64,000 nucleotides of DNA, from the NCBI GenBank assembly GCA_022414725.1, contig CM039462.1, positions 45,322,945 to 45,386,944 on the forward strand, in the 5' to 3' direction. The position numbers and the translations under genes are program-made. This stretch comes from Microglena sp. YARC. Lineage: Eukaryota > Chlorophyta > Chlorophyceae > Chlamydomonadales > Chlamydomonadaceae. Of the stretch, positions 51,903 through 61,672 are shown piece after piece. The notes under the pieces are model-generated. The model saw nothing but the letters and a program-made list of their open reading frames with translations. It was not told where the DNA came from and made no database searches. Positions within the stretch are counted from its first letter, which is position 1. Every line of letters begins with the position of its first letter.

Positions 51903-52478
51903 TTAATCAATTTCCTGGCTGCGGATATCTTGACTGAAGACACGTCCACCGCGATCCACAGCTGTCACGATCATACGACGAAATGTCACAGATCCAAGTG
52001 TTGTTCCGTCTTTCATGTCAATGTTGATGAGATGCGGTAGCCAGGACGAAAGTCTACTCGCGCACATAGTGGCCTGCTGTATGGCTTTCAACACCTTGGC
52101 ATTTCCAGTTTTGGCAGGGGCTTTGAGGATTTTCGTCTCCACCACGAAAAAGTGTGTTGATAGCATGTGAGAATACAAGGGCGTCCCCGTTGGCGCGCTT
52201 GAAGCAGCCGTCATCGAAGACGTACTCCACAGCGACGAGGAACAAACGTGACGATGGGATGTGTGGTGTTTTTGTTTAATTAGGTGGCGCAATGCGTTAT
52301 ACTCCAACACGCGTGGATCGCCGGAAGTAGCCGATGACGTCCGCAGTGCATTGAGACGGTTGACATTCCGGCAGTGGAGGCGATCAAGAAACTTGGATGT
52401 GTCGAGACTGTCCATGTCCAGCGCCCTTCCTAGTTGGCGGACTGGATTTGAAATGGGCTGACAAGGTTGTGTCGGCAT
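51903..52478 (-). pseudogene. Possible PD-(D/E)XK-fold protein, frameshifted (copy 1)
   Basis: N-terminal MDSLDTSKFLDRL. The mid region VEYVFDDGCFKRANG is in another frame. The C-terminal part is HFFVVETKILKAPAK, KVLKAIQQATMCASRL and LPHLINIDMKDGTTLGSVTF. The pattern D...(V)VETKI resembles the core of PD-(D/E)XK nucleases, but this is a guess from one motif. A diverged paralogue with the same upstream tRNA-like gene lies at 54010-54642, and a short piece at 40953. One frameshift near 52200 suggests decay. Confidence 0.4.
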
Positions 52479-52574
52479 CGCGTCGATGAAGACTCTTTTC
52501 TTCGCGCATACGTGGATGTGGCAATGACTCCAATCTCAAAAGAAGGCTTTACATATCCGTCTGTGTGGCGTGTG

Positions 52575-52640
52575 GAAAGAGAGAGAGAGAGAGATAGAAA
52601 GATAGAGAGAGAGAAAGAGAGAGAGAGAGAGAGGGATAGA
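52575..52640. repeat. GA microsatellite
   Basis: GAGAGA run with a few substitutions. It opens a low-complexity frame on both strands. Confidence 0.9.
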
Positions 52641-52851
52641 TATTCGCGTGTGTATGTATTTTGCTTTATTTGTAGATGGAAGAAAGGAAAGAGGAGGGTG
52701 GTGTGCGAATGACGCGCTAGGGAAGAGGCTGATGAGGAGAATAAAAGAAAAATATGCATGCTCAGGGCGAGGAGGTCCTTTTATGATGCCCGGCTATCGT
52801 ACCTCCAGCAATACACAAGGATTGGGCATGCCTGGGTACGCAAAGCGCCGG

Positions 52852-53110
52852 TCCCTTTAATCTGAGTGAGTGATTGAGTGATTGAGTGATGGACTATGAA
52901 GATGAGTCGTCTACATGTGTTCCGCCGTTTGCGTTGTGTCAATGAGGGTCCTGCGTGTGCCATTCGACATTGTTCCGCCGTTGCGTGTGTCCTCCTATAC
53001 ATTCGATAGTGTTCCGCATCTTGTGTACTACGATACATTCGACAGTGTTCCGCATCTTGTGTACTCCGATACATTCAACAGTGTTCCGCGAGTCCGCAGC
53101 TGAATCCCCC
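52852..53110. repeat. Short ~38-bp repeats
   Basis: TGTTCCGC followed by ATCTTGTGTACT and GATACATTCGACAG, about four degenerate copies after GAGTGATTGAGTGATTGAGT. Confidence 0.7.
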
Positions 53111-53309
53111 TGCCCCACTCCGTAGGTCCCGCGATTCCTCTTTCATGATCCCGGAATAGTTGGTTAAGCAGACGTCTGCTTGAGACGACACGTGTCCCCA
53201 TGCGCTCATGATAGATGAATCGCGGAATCGAGGAATGACTCCTGAATGTTGGGGAAGGGGATTCCGTATTGTTTGCAAAGATCCTCATTGAGACGCCTGT
53301 CATGATCGT

Positions 53310-53633
53310 TCAGGGGAATTCCATTGCTCGGGCAGTCATGCTTGACAGTTCGTACCTCAGTTGCTTCTCAAGTGCTTCTGCGCGCTCAGTCTCAATCTTC
53401 AGTCTAGCAACATATGCCTTATTTCGAGCGCGCTCAGTCTCAATCTCAATCTCCAGACTATTCACTCGAGAAGCATCTGCCTTCTTTAGAGAGTGCTCAG
53501 TCTCAAGCTCAATCTTCAGTCTAGCAGCATCTGCCTTATTTCGAGCGCGCTCAGTCTCAATCTCAATCTTCAGTCGAGCTATGTAAATAAAAGCGAAGGT
53601 AGCGATGCAGATAGGTATTAGTAGAGAAAACAC
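53310..53633 (-). CDS. Membrane-anchored coiled-coil protein with 16-residue repeats
   Basis: 107 residues. Residues 1-20 (MFSLLIPICIATFAFIYIA) form a hydrophobic, membrane-spanning or signal-anchor segment. The rest is three to four copies of RLKIEIETERARNKA, a continuous helix likely to form a coiled coil. No known family. The repeats at DNA level suggest recent expansion. Confidence 0.5.
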   Translation of the reverse strand: MFSLLIPICIATFAFIYIARLKIEIETERARNKADAARLKIELETEHSLKKADASRVNSLEIEIETERARNKAYVARLKIETERAEALEKQLRYELSSMTARAMEFP

Positions 53634-53847
53634 TTGTCAATCATATTGATTGATTGTTTATAAAGTATAGCTTTTCCACTTGTTGTCCAGAATAAGCGCA
53701 AGATAGCGTTTCAACTTCCAATTACAGGGGCGCAGGCGCAAAGGCGAGCATGCAGGCAGATGCGACGAGTATGGGAAGTAGTACCCTTTTTACATAAAGT
53801 GGTAGTAATATACAGAAATATATATAGGATTTTTTGCATCTACGTCT

Positions 53848-53963
53848 GGGGTTTGTAGCTCAATGGTAGAGCGTAAGGTAAGGGCAATTTCCTTTTTTTT
53901 CCCGTCAATCTCATGGTGCCCGCCCGATACCAACAGACCCGTGTTCGATTCTCGGCAACTCCA
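53848..53963 (+). tRNA. tRNA-like gene (copy 2)
   Basis: The D-arm GTAGCTCAATGGTAGAGC and T-arm region CGTGTTCGATTCTCGG are present. The acceptor GGGGTT pairs with AACTCC. About 65 bases separate A-box and B-box, longer than a plain tRNA, with a T-run inside. It is 2122 bases from copy 1 in the same orientation, each followed by TTTTGCCAAAGTTCCACCTT. Confidence 0.45.
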
Positions 53964-54009
53964 CAATTTTGCCAAAGTTCCACCTTAATGGGTCTTCCTC
54001 CTCCAATTC

Positions 54010-54642
54010 TTAGTAAATTTCCTGGCTGTGGATATCTTGACAGAAGACGCGTCCACCGCGATTCACAGCTGTCACGATCATACGAGAAATTGTCACATAT
54101 CCAAGTGAGGTTCCGTCTTTCAGGTCCATGTTTATGAGATGCGGTAGCAAGGACAAAAGTCTAGTCGCGCACATAGTGGCCTGCTGTATGGCTTTCAACA
54201 CCCTGTCATGTCCATACTGGGCAGGGGGGTCTTTGAGGATTTTCGTCTCCACAACGAAAAAGGGTGTTGATAGCATGTGAGAATACAAGGGCGCCCCGTT
54301 GGCGATCTTGCAGCAGCCGTCATCGAAGAAGTACTCCCACAGCGACGAGGAACAAACGTGACGGTGGGGATGTGTGGTGTCTTTGTTTAATAAGGTGAAG
54401 CAATGCGTTTATTCTTCAAGATGCGTGGATCACCGGAAACATCCGATGACGCCCGCAGTGCATGGAGACGGCTGACATTCTGGCAAGTGGAGGCGATTAA
54501 GAAACTTGGTTGTGCCGAGACTGTCCATGTCCAGCGACAACGCCTTTCCTAGTTTGCGGACTGGTTCTGAAATGGGCTGACAAGGCGGGATATAAATATA
54601 TCGGTCGGCATCGCGTCGATGAATACTCTTTTCTTCGCGCAA
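54010..54642 (-). pseudogene. Possible PD-(D/E)XK-fold protein, frameshifted (copy 2)
   Basis: Paralogue of 51903-52478: PCQPISEPVRKLGKAL and MDSLGTTKFLNRL at the N-terminus, then WEYFFDDGCCKIANG, PFFVVETKILKDPP and LPHLINMDLKDGTSLGYVTI in other frames. Different disruptions from copy 1 indicate that both decayed after duplication. Confidence 0.4.
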
Positions 54643-54868
54643 TCGCTCAATGGTTTTTATAAGGTCATGGATGTGGTATGGATTTTGCGTTGTTTAAACT
54701 CGTTTTTAGAAGCGCACACGAAACACTTGTCGTCGATTAAATCCGCATTGAGTCTTACGCAACCGCATTCACTGTGGTTTTGGTACTCAAAAGAAGCCGT
54801 GTATCAAGCAGGCGTCTGCTTGACAATCCTAGTGAAGTTCTGAGGGGGGTGGGGGCACCGAGGACTAC

Positions 54869-55171
54869 TTACTTTGGCCTTGCTACGGCCAGTAAGACCT
54901 TGCCCCCTAACCTGCTCCCGGTCATGGCGTAGAAAACGAATGACCACCCCCTTGTGAGAATTAGGTGCGCTCCTCCCAAACGGTGCGCATCATCATGCGA
55001 GTCGAGGAGTGTGTACCTTGCAGCACCGGGTGTGTGTGACAAAATGTTGACTGCCTCCTTCAGCATCTCAAAGACCGACGCTGTATAAATTGATCCGTTT
55101 GGTAAATGTAGGCAATGCAACCATACTGCGTTGCACTCCCACATATCGTCATCGAATGTAACATGGTCCAC
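54869..55171 (-). CDS. Hypothetical 100-residue protein
   Basis: Starts MDHVTFDDDMWECNAVWLHC and contains FEMLKEAVNILSHTPGAARY and RLGGAHLILTRGWSFVFYAM. Composition looks protein-like, but no family or paralogue is seen. It may be a fragment of a longer gene. Confidence 0.3.
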   Translation of the reverse strand: MDHVTFDDDMWECNAVWLHCLHLPNGSIYTASVFEMLKEAVNILSHTPGAARYTLLDSHDDAHRLGGAHLILTRGWSFVFYAMTGSRLGGKVLLAVARPK

Positions 55172-56029
55172 GTACTTGAAGCGAAGTCTTGGCTCGATAC
55201 TATAGATGTTTGCACCAAAGCCTATCGGCTCCCGGCCTCAACCAACCTCGTAGACGCGGCATTTGCTTGCGCTCACCACGGAATTCGATCATAAGGCGGC
55301 CTTGATTCCGACTTGATTCCGACACGCTAGCCTTCTTTTGCTGATCTGAAGAAGCACTTGGGGGCTTGCAATAGTTGTCTTCGAGCTTCCGGCTGGACTG
55401 TACTTATGCGTGGTCAAGGCCCCTTAAAAAGTATTGAGTGTAGCCATTGTACGGCTTGTAATCTGTACGGATTTTGCGGTTTCTTACACTCGTTTTTTTG
55501 AGCGCGCACACGAAACCCCTTGTCGTCGACTAAATCCGCATGATGACGCGCGTCCCAACTCTCTATCAGCATCCCTATCCCTCAATGCGTAATCCAAATG
55601 TGTTTTCGCGCGCCTCGAAGCTTCACAACGAGTCCGCAAGTGAATTCCCCTGCCCCACTCCGTGGGTCCCCGCGATTCATATTTCATACTCCCGACATAG
55701 TTGTCAAAGCAGAAGTCTTGCTTGAGACGACACGTGTCCCCATGCGCATCGACCCACGTTGTGTGTAAACAAGTCATATCCGACACATGTCCCCATGCGC
55801 CTCAAAAAATACGAACCCTACTGTGACGCACCCAGGCCCAAGCCACACGCAGCCATGTCAATCTTAACCAAGTACCGAAGTACTCCAATTCTTCTCTCAC
55901 GAACTCAGTGTGTTCGGAGTATCGCAGCGAAATCCGAAAGCTAATTCCGAGGGTGAACTCAGTGTGTTAGGGAGGCATCCAGCGAACTCCGAAAGCTAAT
56001 TCCGAGGTGAGTTCAATAGTAGCAGTCAT
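55172..56029. other. Repeat remnants, no gene
   Basis: CTTACACTCGTTTTTTTGAG at about 55484, an R3 segment (CCCCACTCCGTGGGTCC) near 55653, a degraded hairpin AAGCAGAAGTCTTGCTTGAG near 55708 with ACGACACGTG, and a ~60-bp duplicate GAACTCAGTGTGTT (55901, 55954). Confidence 0.55.
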
Positions 56030-56470
56030 CGAGATCTAGTCATGGTTACTTTCATTGCTGCTAGTATTTGCGAGGCTTGCTAGCTCTATGGCCTCCACGT
56101 GCGAAAGCAATTATCCAGTCATGGTTACTTTTCATTGCTGCTAGTATTTGCGAGGCTTGCTTAGCTCTATGGCTCCACCTGCGAAAGCATTATCCAGTCA
56201 TGGTTACTTTCATTGTGCTGCTAGTATTTTGCGAGGCTTGCTAGCTCTATGGCGTCCACCTGCGAAAGCATTATCCAGTCATGGTTACTTTCATTGCCTG
56301 CTAGTATTTGCGAGGCTTGCTAAAGCTCTATGGCTCCACCTGCGAAAGCATTATCCAGTCATGGTTACTTTCATTGCTGCTAGTATTTGCGAAGTTTCGC
56401 GTTATGGATTGCGCTGGCTTGCTAGCTCTATGGCTCCACTGCGAAAGCAATTATCCAGTATTAGGTAGCG
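56030..56470 (+). repeat. ~78-bp tandem repeat, six copies
   Basis: The unit contains CATGGTTACTTTCATTGCTG, CTAGTATTTGCGAGGCTTGC, TAGCTCTATGGC and GCGAAAGCATTATCCAGT. Indels of 1-2 bases make frames shift from unit to unit. Confidence 0.9.
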
Positions 56471-57724
56471 AAGATTGTGCTGGCTGCGAAAGCATGAGCT
56501 GAGCCAAACATCCACCCATGTTCGCAGGCACTGAAGATGGGCCTTTAAGAAGAAACTCGGTCTTCAAGATCGGCTCCGACTGCATGTGTATCTCTCTTCC
56601 TCCTCTCGCTCAGCGAACTCTCTCTGCCGTAAATAAAGCACATCGCGCCTTTTGCATCACTTCCGACGAGGCATGGTGGCCGCCCCCGCCGCGATGTCGA
56701 ACAGAGAAGGGCGTTTCGAACCTGCGAGATTTAAGCCTCGTTCATCAGATCTTTCGCATGGTCCCTAATTCTGCGCACCATAGCTTCGCCTATGCCATCT
56801 CCCTTTCTGTGAATTGCAGGGATGCCCTGCAACATGCAGGATTTTGACAAGTCGACTCCACCTCCGCAGCTAACTCACTTCGGAGCCCCTGCTAACTGTG
56901 GTGTCTATGTCCCATCCCTTAGCATTGGCGGCGCCCCGGGTGCGGCCCAGCTGGAGCGTCGATGAGGTCTGGATGGAGATGGAGATATATTGATTGACGA
57001 GTCTATCATTGTAACAGTTGCATCGCGCATTGCTTCTGCCTGGGGGGCGGGTTGCGCACTCGTGGGGTGTCGCAGGCTCCTGGTGTTCCGCTCGGAGGGG
57101 TGGGGGTGTGGCCGGGTGGTGGGACATCCAGGGAGTGTCGTTTTTTGAATTATGTATGTGAGTCGTTCCGGAGGCTCGTAAGGAGACGTTGTGAGAAGTA
57201 TAAATCTGGCCGAGGACAGGAGATGGAGCACACGGCCCCTGCTTGACACTGACGCCTCATTTCGGTGCCGACTGTCGAGTGTCAGACCTCTTCGCCCTAC
57301 ATCCTCAAGTGGCTCTGCGGAGCAGAGGAGTACTCGGAACAGCTCGTTGTATTTCACTATATTTTGCTTAACCTGGGTATTACTTGATATTCTCAATGCC
57401 GGGCCAATAATAAATTCCATAGCGCCGATCGATTAATTTTGGGATTCCATATCTAAATGAAAAAAACTAGATGAAGCTTGTTCGCACTTGGTTATTCAGG
57501 CAGTCCTACTCACACCGCGGTGTGGATCATGATCTTGATATAGGGATAGAAGACTTAGTTTCCGCCGTCTCACAGACTGCTAGTCCATACATGTTCTGAT
57601 CTGAACAGCCGGAGGAGTATGTGAGACTTCAACGTGAAGATACAAGTTGATTTACGTAATGAAACACAGAGAACAGGGAGTTGCTGTGTGTTCATAAGTC
57701 TCTTCGCATCATAACCAGTTCCCC
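56471..57724. other. No recognisable gene
   Basis: Short open frames only, including 56905-57420 (-) without motifs. Confidence 0.5.
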
Positions 57725-58724
57725 NNNNNNNNNNNNNNNNNNNNNNNNNNNNNNNNNNNNNNNNNNNNNNNNNNNNNNNNNNNNNNNNNNNNNNNNNNNN
57801 NNNNNNNNNNNNNNNNNNNNNNNNNNNNNNNNNNNNNNNNNNNNNNNNNNNNNNNNNNNNNNNNNNNNNNNNNNNNNNNNNNNNNNNNNNNNNNNNNNNN
57901 NNNNNNNNNNNNNNNNNNNNNNNNNNNNNNNNNNNNNNNNNNNNNNNNNNNNNNNNNNNNNNNNNNNNNNNNNNNNNNNNNNNNNNNNNNNNNNNNNNNN
58001 NNNNNNNNNNNNNNNNNNNNNNNNNNNNNNNNNNNNNNNNNNNNNNNNNNNNNNNNNNNNNNNNNNNNNNNNNNNNNNNNNNNNNNNNNNNNNNNNNNNN
58101 NNNNNNNNNNNNNNNNNNNNNNNNNNNNNNNNNNNNNNNNNNNNNNNNNNNNNNNNNNNNNNNNNNNNNNNNNNNNNNNNNNNNNNNNNNNNNNNNNNNN
58201 NNNNNNNNNNNNNNNNNNNNNNNNNNNNNNNNNNNNNNNNNNNNNNNNNNNNNNNNNNNNNNNNNNNNNNNNNNNNNNNNNNNNNNNNNNNNNNNNNNNN
58301 NNNNNNNNNNNNNNNNNNNNNNNNNNNNNNNNNNNNNNNNNNNNNNNNNNNNNNNNNNNNNNNNNNNNNNNNNNNNNNNNNNNNNNNNNNNNNNNNNNNN
58401 NNNNNNNNNNNNNNNNNNNNNNNNNNNNNNNNNNNNNNNNNNNNNNNNNNNNNNNNNNNNNNNNNNNNNNNNNNNNNNNNNNNNNNNNNNNNNNNNNNNN
58501 NNNNNNNNNNNNNNNNNNNNNNNNNNNNNNNNNNNNNNNNNNNNNNNNNNNNNNNNNNNNNNNNNNNNNNNNNNNNNNNNNNNNNNNNNNNNNNNNNNNN
58601 NNNNNNNNNNNNNNNNNNNNNNNNNNNNNNNNNNNNNNNNNNNNNNNNNNNNNNNNNNNNNNNNNNNNNNNNNNNNNNNNNNNNNNNNNNNNNNNNNNNN
58701 NNNNNNNNNNNNNNNNNNNNNNNN
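57725..58724. other. Assembly gap (1000 N)
   Basis: Exactly 1000 N, true size probably unknown. Open frames spanning it are artefacts. Confidence 0.99.
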
Positions 58725-61404
58725 AGAGAGACTGCACGAGATAAGCATTCGAATACAGAACAGATCCGCTACGAAGGTGAGTACGTGTCTGGATAGACGG
58801 GACTTTGTACGGCGAAGCCACAGGTTCGTTTGGTGGAAATAGCGATTGTCGGGTGTTTTGGGGCCTGGTTCGTTCGGAACGGTTGAAGAGACCTCTTTGG
58901 AGTGGGCGAGTCGTCGAACCCTTGCCGTTTCAATCACAAAATGCCGCTCAGGAGGTACGATAACCAGCTCGGATGCTCTCTGCCACGCGGAGGCCAAGTC
59001 TCGAACTCACCGCTACGTTACAGCGGTCCGCACGTTCGACGTCATTGAATCTTACCACGGACACCATGTTCTCGATGGATGTTGTCATTCCACAACTTTG
59101 CTACAGAGCTGCATTTGTTCGACTACGGAGGATCTGGAGAAGGTCTCATATAGGCGTTAGTCAGATCTTCAAGGTGGATGAAGCACAGTAATGGTGTGGT
59201 TTCAAACGCAACATGTCTACCAGGGACGATTTCGTGAATTTTCCGAGGGACGTCGTTGCACAATATAGCAATGTTAGTATACAGAAGAAGGATAACATAT
59301 TCGACTACGTCACGTGTGTGATAGATGGTGCTACTCAAAGTTACTATACATAAGGGGAACTGGACCTTTAAATATCAGGGACAGATGGAGGAGGATCGGA
59401 TTGTTTAAACAACACCTGTGATTAAGACTAATGCATGGACACGACACCAGTGTAGTTTGCGGAACAATTCGTATTTACCTGACAAGCGAGAACCGGGCTG
59501 TCTACCCTTGTTCTGGGCTCTGAGTTTGCCAGACATCGCTCACGATACGGGCTTTCGACCACGAGACAGTCCGCTAGACAAGCTTCTGAGGAGAGAGAAT
59601 CGACCTGCAATCAACCCTGAAATATGGACAGACACGTAGATCCGCTCTTCACGTAAGGCGGTTTTAAGGTCGATTGGGGACTACCGAAGCGTTCCCAGCA
59701 TCGGATGGTTCATGTGTCCCCTTTTCCTTGCATTCATAGAGAGAGAGCGGAAGAGAAAGCTCCTGCATTGGCGCGCGAGATAGTGACCGTGCCGTCCGCA
59801 GATGAAGTGGGTTCGCTGAGGGATCGTTGAGACAGAGCTTTTTCCGGCTGCACCTCATTTGCGAGAGATACCACACAGAGCGCAGATGGAAACTGACGGA
59901 TTGGATATTCAATACTGATAATTGTGTGACATTTTGAAAGTACGTTGGCTAGGTCTAATAGGTCTGGAACAATTTCCTCGCCTACAGTGAATTCGATAAG
60001 CTATCACGGGTGTTGGATCAAGTATCGATATGACATTATTCGGTTTCGCTTTGGAAGGAGACGAGAGAGTAACGTTAGGGTACAAGATGTGTCAAACGAA
60101 ATGTCATTGAAACTCGAAATTAACAATCATTAGAGACAACGATACGCTTACAAATACGATCTGAGAGGATCTAGATCCAGGGTCCGATATTTACAACCCC
60201 AAGGGAGTTAAACTCTTGCCAGAGTTCCAAATGGGTAAAAGCGACCGGCTATATCTTGAAAGTTTTAGTGCGTCGAAGATTGATGACTACGTTGTGCCGC
60301 CAGCCACTAAAACAGAGCAAATTGTTATCAGCTTGGAATGTGTTCGACTTAACAATGGTAATGGTGTGCATTCACATGATAGCTTCATTACAACATCATC
60401 CATCGAACAAAGACGTTCTGCTCGGTGGTTACGTGCCATGAACGGATTCACTTGACGGGATTTCTGGGCGATTCATCTCCTTGCGCATCCCTTGGCCCAT
60501 GCTATTTAACCTCATAACGAGAATTGAACTGGCAGCCTGCACAGACTGGTTGTGTACGGAGCGTGATGGTAAGTCGTATCATTTGCTAGACACGGCAGAT
60601 AGGTATCGCTCTGTGTCCTGTAAGTAACAGCAGCGTCTCATCCACACCCACTGTAAGTCAAGCGAAAAGATGCTTATACATATTTGTAATGAAGTTCACG
60701 AGGATGGCGAGAGTTGGTTGGAACAGAGTGAGAAATGAATGTCATGATTTCAGCGGCGTTCGTGCATGAATTGTGGAAATTGAAATGAAATGCAATGTGC
60801 AAATCGCTGCCTTGCTGACTTGGGCCCGGGGCGAACTCTACCGCTAAAACCGCCAGCCCAGTGCCGTGTGGCTTCACTGCCAGGCAGGTCACTGCAGATG
60901 AATATCAACTTATCGAGTTCCTCGAATCGCTTGAATCGATTGTTGATATCTGACAAAGAGAAGGTGGCTAAGCCAACCCTCCGGTGTTTTCTTGGATTTT
61001 TGTCGGGTGATCCAGTACCCCCTTTACACAGCCGACGTGGTCGCGATGACTATACCCTACTTCATTAAAAAGACCGGTACGTTTGCATGAACGTATAAAC
61101 GTAATCTTCAATTTTTTGAAAGAATTATACCGCGGTGAAAGAATATTTTTTACGTCTTGGTCTATTTTTTGGTTTCAAGTGCAACAATCTGATTAATCAG
61201 ACTAAGACCTCTTAACCTTCCTATATAACTTGAAATAATTCTTCAAATTCGGTTGCGCATATAAATTTTCAAATCAACCTTGTAATTTCTGAAGTGTCAA
61301 AATGAAATATTCAATTTCCACCCTTTTTTTATTTGCTAATGGCTTGTAGGTACTAATATTCATTTTTCCGCAATTTGTTGTTCAACTTGTTACACTAAGA
61401 AAAT
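58725..61404. other. No recognisable gene
   Basis: Scanned on both strands; no conserved motifs, repeats or RNA genes could be supported. Confidence 0.45.
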
Positions 61405-61500
61405 TGGCCAGACATTTTTACTTCGCACATCATCATCCTTGTACAATATTCGGGGTTGTCCCATCATGCAAATATCTTTTGTCGTCGGTTTTAATTCATT
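61405..61500 (-). pseudogene. Diverged copy of the small hypothetical gene at 42.3 kb
   Basis: TTTTACTTCGCACATCATCA, CCTTGTACAAT and TCGGGGTTGTCCCATCAT match 42290-42345. The minus strand reads the same peptide pattern (RILYKDDDVRSK) as the gene starting at 42370. Confidence 0.6.
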
Positions 61501-61544
61501 GAAGTGGTAATAATATAATATATATAAAATTTTATATTGATTAT

Positions 61545-61672
61545 CAAATTATTAAATTATTAATCATTATCATTATTATCATTATCAATTATCATATCAT
61601 TAGTTAGTCATTATCATTATCATTTTATCAATTATCATTATCATTATTATCATTAATTATTAATCATTATTA
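61545..61672. repeat. TCATTA/TTATCA microsatellite
   Basis: Imperfect ATCATTATCATTATC array. Confidence 0.9.

Noticed and set aside
52467..52759. Arg/Glu-rich and Ser/Leu-rich frames at the GA run
   Set aside because: Microsatellite translation on both strands.
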